Source: Rhizobium sp. Q54
GTDB lineage: Bacteria > Pseudomonadota > Alphaproteobacteria > UBA2966 > CAIVPW01
Assembly: GCA_945947575.1 (NCBI GenBank)
Contig: CAMEYM010000010.1
Location: 1 to 64,000, forward strand
DNA: 64,000 nucleotides
Direction: 5' to 3'
Shown: positions 62,777 to 64,000 of the stretch, piece by piece
How positions within the stretch are numbered: the first letter of the stretch is position 1
Layout of the letters: each line of letters begins with the position of its first letter
Program-made: the position numbers and the translations under genes
Notes under the pieces: generated by a model
The model's input: only the letters and a program-made list of their open reading frames with translations
Databases searched by the model: none
What the model was told of the DNA's origin: nothing

Positions 62777-64000
62777 CTAGAGATGAAGCACGCGGCCGGC
62801 GGCATCGAGGGCCGCCTCCTTCATCGCCTCGGCGAGGGTAGGGTGGGCGTGGCAGGTGCGCGCGATGTCCTCGGCGGAGCCGCCGAACTCCATCGCCAGC
62901 ACCGCCTCATGGATGAGGGTGCCGGCCTCGGCGCCGATGATGTGCACGCCGAGCACGCGGTCGGTGCGCTTGTCGGCGAGGATCTTCACGAAGCCATCGG
63001 TGTAGCCGTTGGCGCGGGCGCGCGGCGTCGCGGTGAACGGGAACTTGCCGACGGCGTACTCGACGCCTTCGTCCTTGAGGGACTGCTCGGTGCGGCCCAC
63101 CGAGGCGATCTCGGGCCACGTGTACACGACGCCCGGCACGGTATTGTAATCGACGTGGCCGACGCGGCCGGCGATCGTCTCGACGCAGGCAACGCCGTCC
63201 TCGGACGCCTTGTGCGCGAGCATCGGGCCGGCGACGCAGTCGCCGATGGCATAGACGCCTTGGACATTGGTGGCGAAGGCGTTGTTCACGACGATGAAGC
63301 CCTTGGCGTCGCGTTCGACGCCGAGCGCTTCCAGGCCGAGGTCGGCGGTGTTGGGCTTGCGGCCGATCGCCACCAGAACGACGTCGGCAGTCACCTTCTC
63401 GGTTGCGCCGCCGGCGGCGGGCTCCAGAGACAACGTGACGTCGGTTTTGCCGGCCCTGGCGCCGGTGACCTTGGTGGACAGGCGGAAGCTCAGACCTTGG
63501 CGGACGAACAGCCGTTGCGCGAGGGTCGCCACCTCGGTGTCCACGCCAGGCAGGATGCGATCGAGGAACTCGACCACCGTCACCTCGGCGCCGAGGCGCG
63601 CCCATACCGAGCCGAGCTCAAGCCCGATGTAGCCGGCGCCGATCACGACGAGACGCTTCGGCACCGCGGCCAGCGTCAGCGCGCCGGTCGAGGAGACGAT
63701 GCGCTCCTCGTCGAAGGCGATGCCAGGCAGTCCGGCGGGTGTCGAGCCGGTGGCAATGAGCACGCGGGTCGCCGCCACCGTCTGCTTGGCGCCCGCCGCG
63801 TCGGTGACTTCGACCCTGCCAGGCGCCGCGATGCGTGCGGTGCCGCGGATGTGGGTGATCTGGTGCTTCTTGAAGAGGAAGGCGACCCCCTTGGTGTTGG
63901 CGTCCACGACCTTGTCCTTGCGCGCCATCATGGCGGCGAGGTCGAAGGTCACGCCTTGGACAGCGATGCCATGCTGGCCAAGGCCGTGGCTGGTCTCGGC
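62777..64000 (-). CDS. lpdA: Dihydrolipoamide dehydrogenase, C-terminal 407 residues (runs off window)
   Basis: A partial gene open to the window edge; the stop is at 62777. It contains the NAD-binding motif VVIGAGYIGLELGSVWARLG (part), AIGRKPNTADLGLE, the FAD motif GVYAIGDCVAGPMLAHKASEDG (part) and the His-Glu active-site pair in ARTCHAHPTLAEAMKEAA. The N-terminal FAD motif and the redox-active CxxxxC disulfide lie outside the window. E3 component of pyruvate, 2-oxoglutarate or branched-chain dehydrogenase complexes; which one depends on genes beyond the edge. It is 9 nt from the patatin start. Confidence 0.94.
   Translation of the reverse strand, partial: AETSHGLGQHGIAVQGVTFDLAAMMARKDKVVDANTKGVAFLFKKHQITHIRGTARIAAPGRVEVTDAAGAKQTVAATRVLIATGSTPAGLPGIAFDEERIVSSTGALTLAAVPKRLVVIGAGYIGLELGSVWARLGAEVTVVEFLDRILPGVDTEVATLAQRLFVRQGLSFRLSTKVTGARAGKTDVTLSLEPAAGGATEKVTADVVLVAIGRKPNTADLGLEALGVERDAKGFIVVNNAFATNVQGVYAIGDCVAGPMLAHKASEDGVACVETIAGRVGHVDYNTVPGVVYTWPEIASVGRTEQSLKDEGVEYAVGKFPFTATPRARANGYTDGFVKILADKRTDRVLGVHIIGAEAGTLIHEAVLAMEFGGSAEDIARTCHAHPTLAEAMKEAALDAAGRVLHL

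Overview
The window is a GC-rich, densely packed bacterial chromosome segment with about 59 intact protein genes, one clear pseudogene, no recognisable rRNA or tRNA gene, and no transposase, integrase of a mobile element or CRISPR array. Gene content and order point to an alphaproteobacterium, possibly Rhodospirillales-like (inference). The signs are rplU-rpmA...obgE-proB-proA-nadD-rsfS-gpmI-envC-ctpA-(divergent deacetylase)-rppH; an F1-only ATP synthase operon atpHAGDC without the Fo genes; and priA / DUF484 / xerC / lpdA next to it.

Layout. 0.1-4.6 kb: two flavoprotein oxidoreductases facing away from each other, a decayed ankyrin-repeat gene with several frameshifts, and thioredoxin 2. 4.6-6.6 kb: an exported beta-helix protein. 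6.6-16.6 kb (minus strand): a complete nitrate assimilation operon reading nrtA-nrtB-nrtD-nirB-nirD-nasA-mobA, with 4-nt overlaps or very short gaps, preceded by a roughly 330-nt structured leader and a NasT-type ANTAR antiterminator gene. 16.7-18.3 kb: a Sel1-repeat exported protein and an orphan OmpR-type response regulator. 18.3-21.1 kb: elongation factor P with its two lysylation enzymes EpmA and EpmB. 21.2-26.8 kb: a small exported protein, a 1000-residue multidomain surface or extracellular protein (LamG-LamG-cadherin-like-beta helix-PKD) and a MASE1-GGDEF protein. 27-31.5 kb: a TetR regulator with an obvious operator and a divergent partner, several small unknown genes, ureidoglycolate lyase and an ABC exporter. 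31.9-35.2 kb: L21/L27 and their terminator, an HTH/DUF2975 regulatory pair and an acyltransferase fused to a cyclic-nucleotide-binding domain.

35.3-48 kb (plus strand) is a housekeeping run: ObgE; proline synthesis (ProB, ProA); NAD synthesis (NadD); ribosome silencing (RsfS); glycolysis (GpmI); envelope remodelling (EnvC-like activator, CtpA protease, a CtpA paralogue that has lost its catalytic residues, a divergent polysaccharide deacetylase); and RNA 5' processing (RppH). 48-49.2 kb holds a VOC-fold protein with a histone-H1-like basic tail and an exported protein whose ribosome-binding site lies partly in a hairpin. 49.3-54.1 kb (minus) is atpHAGDC. 54.4-57.6 kb has an exported beta-propeller and a pirin / FMN-reductase / HxlR group with a TGGTA-N9-TACCA operator. 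57.6-64 kb holds a small lipoprotein, PriA, DUF484, XerC, a patatin-like hydrolase and the C-terminal part of dihydrolipoamide dehydrogenase, which runs off the window.

No single locus is a clear new defence or mobile system. The most unusual items are the tandem CtpA / pseudo-CtpA pair, the GNAT-cNMP fusion, the repeated Lys/Ala-rich tails on L21, RsfS and the VOC protein, the structured 5' UTRs (nas leader and the hairpin at 48687-48725), and the 1000-residue adhesin-like protein with what looks like a cut-off third repeat at its end.
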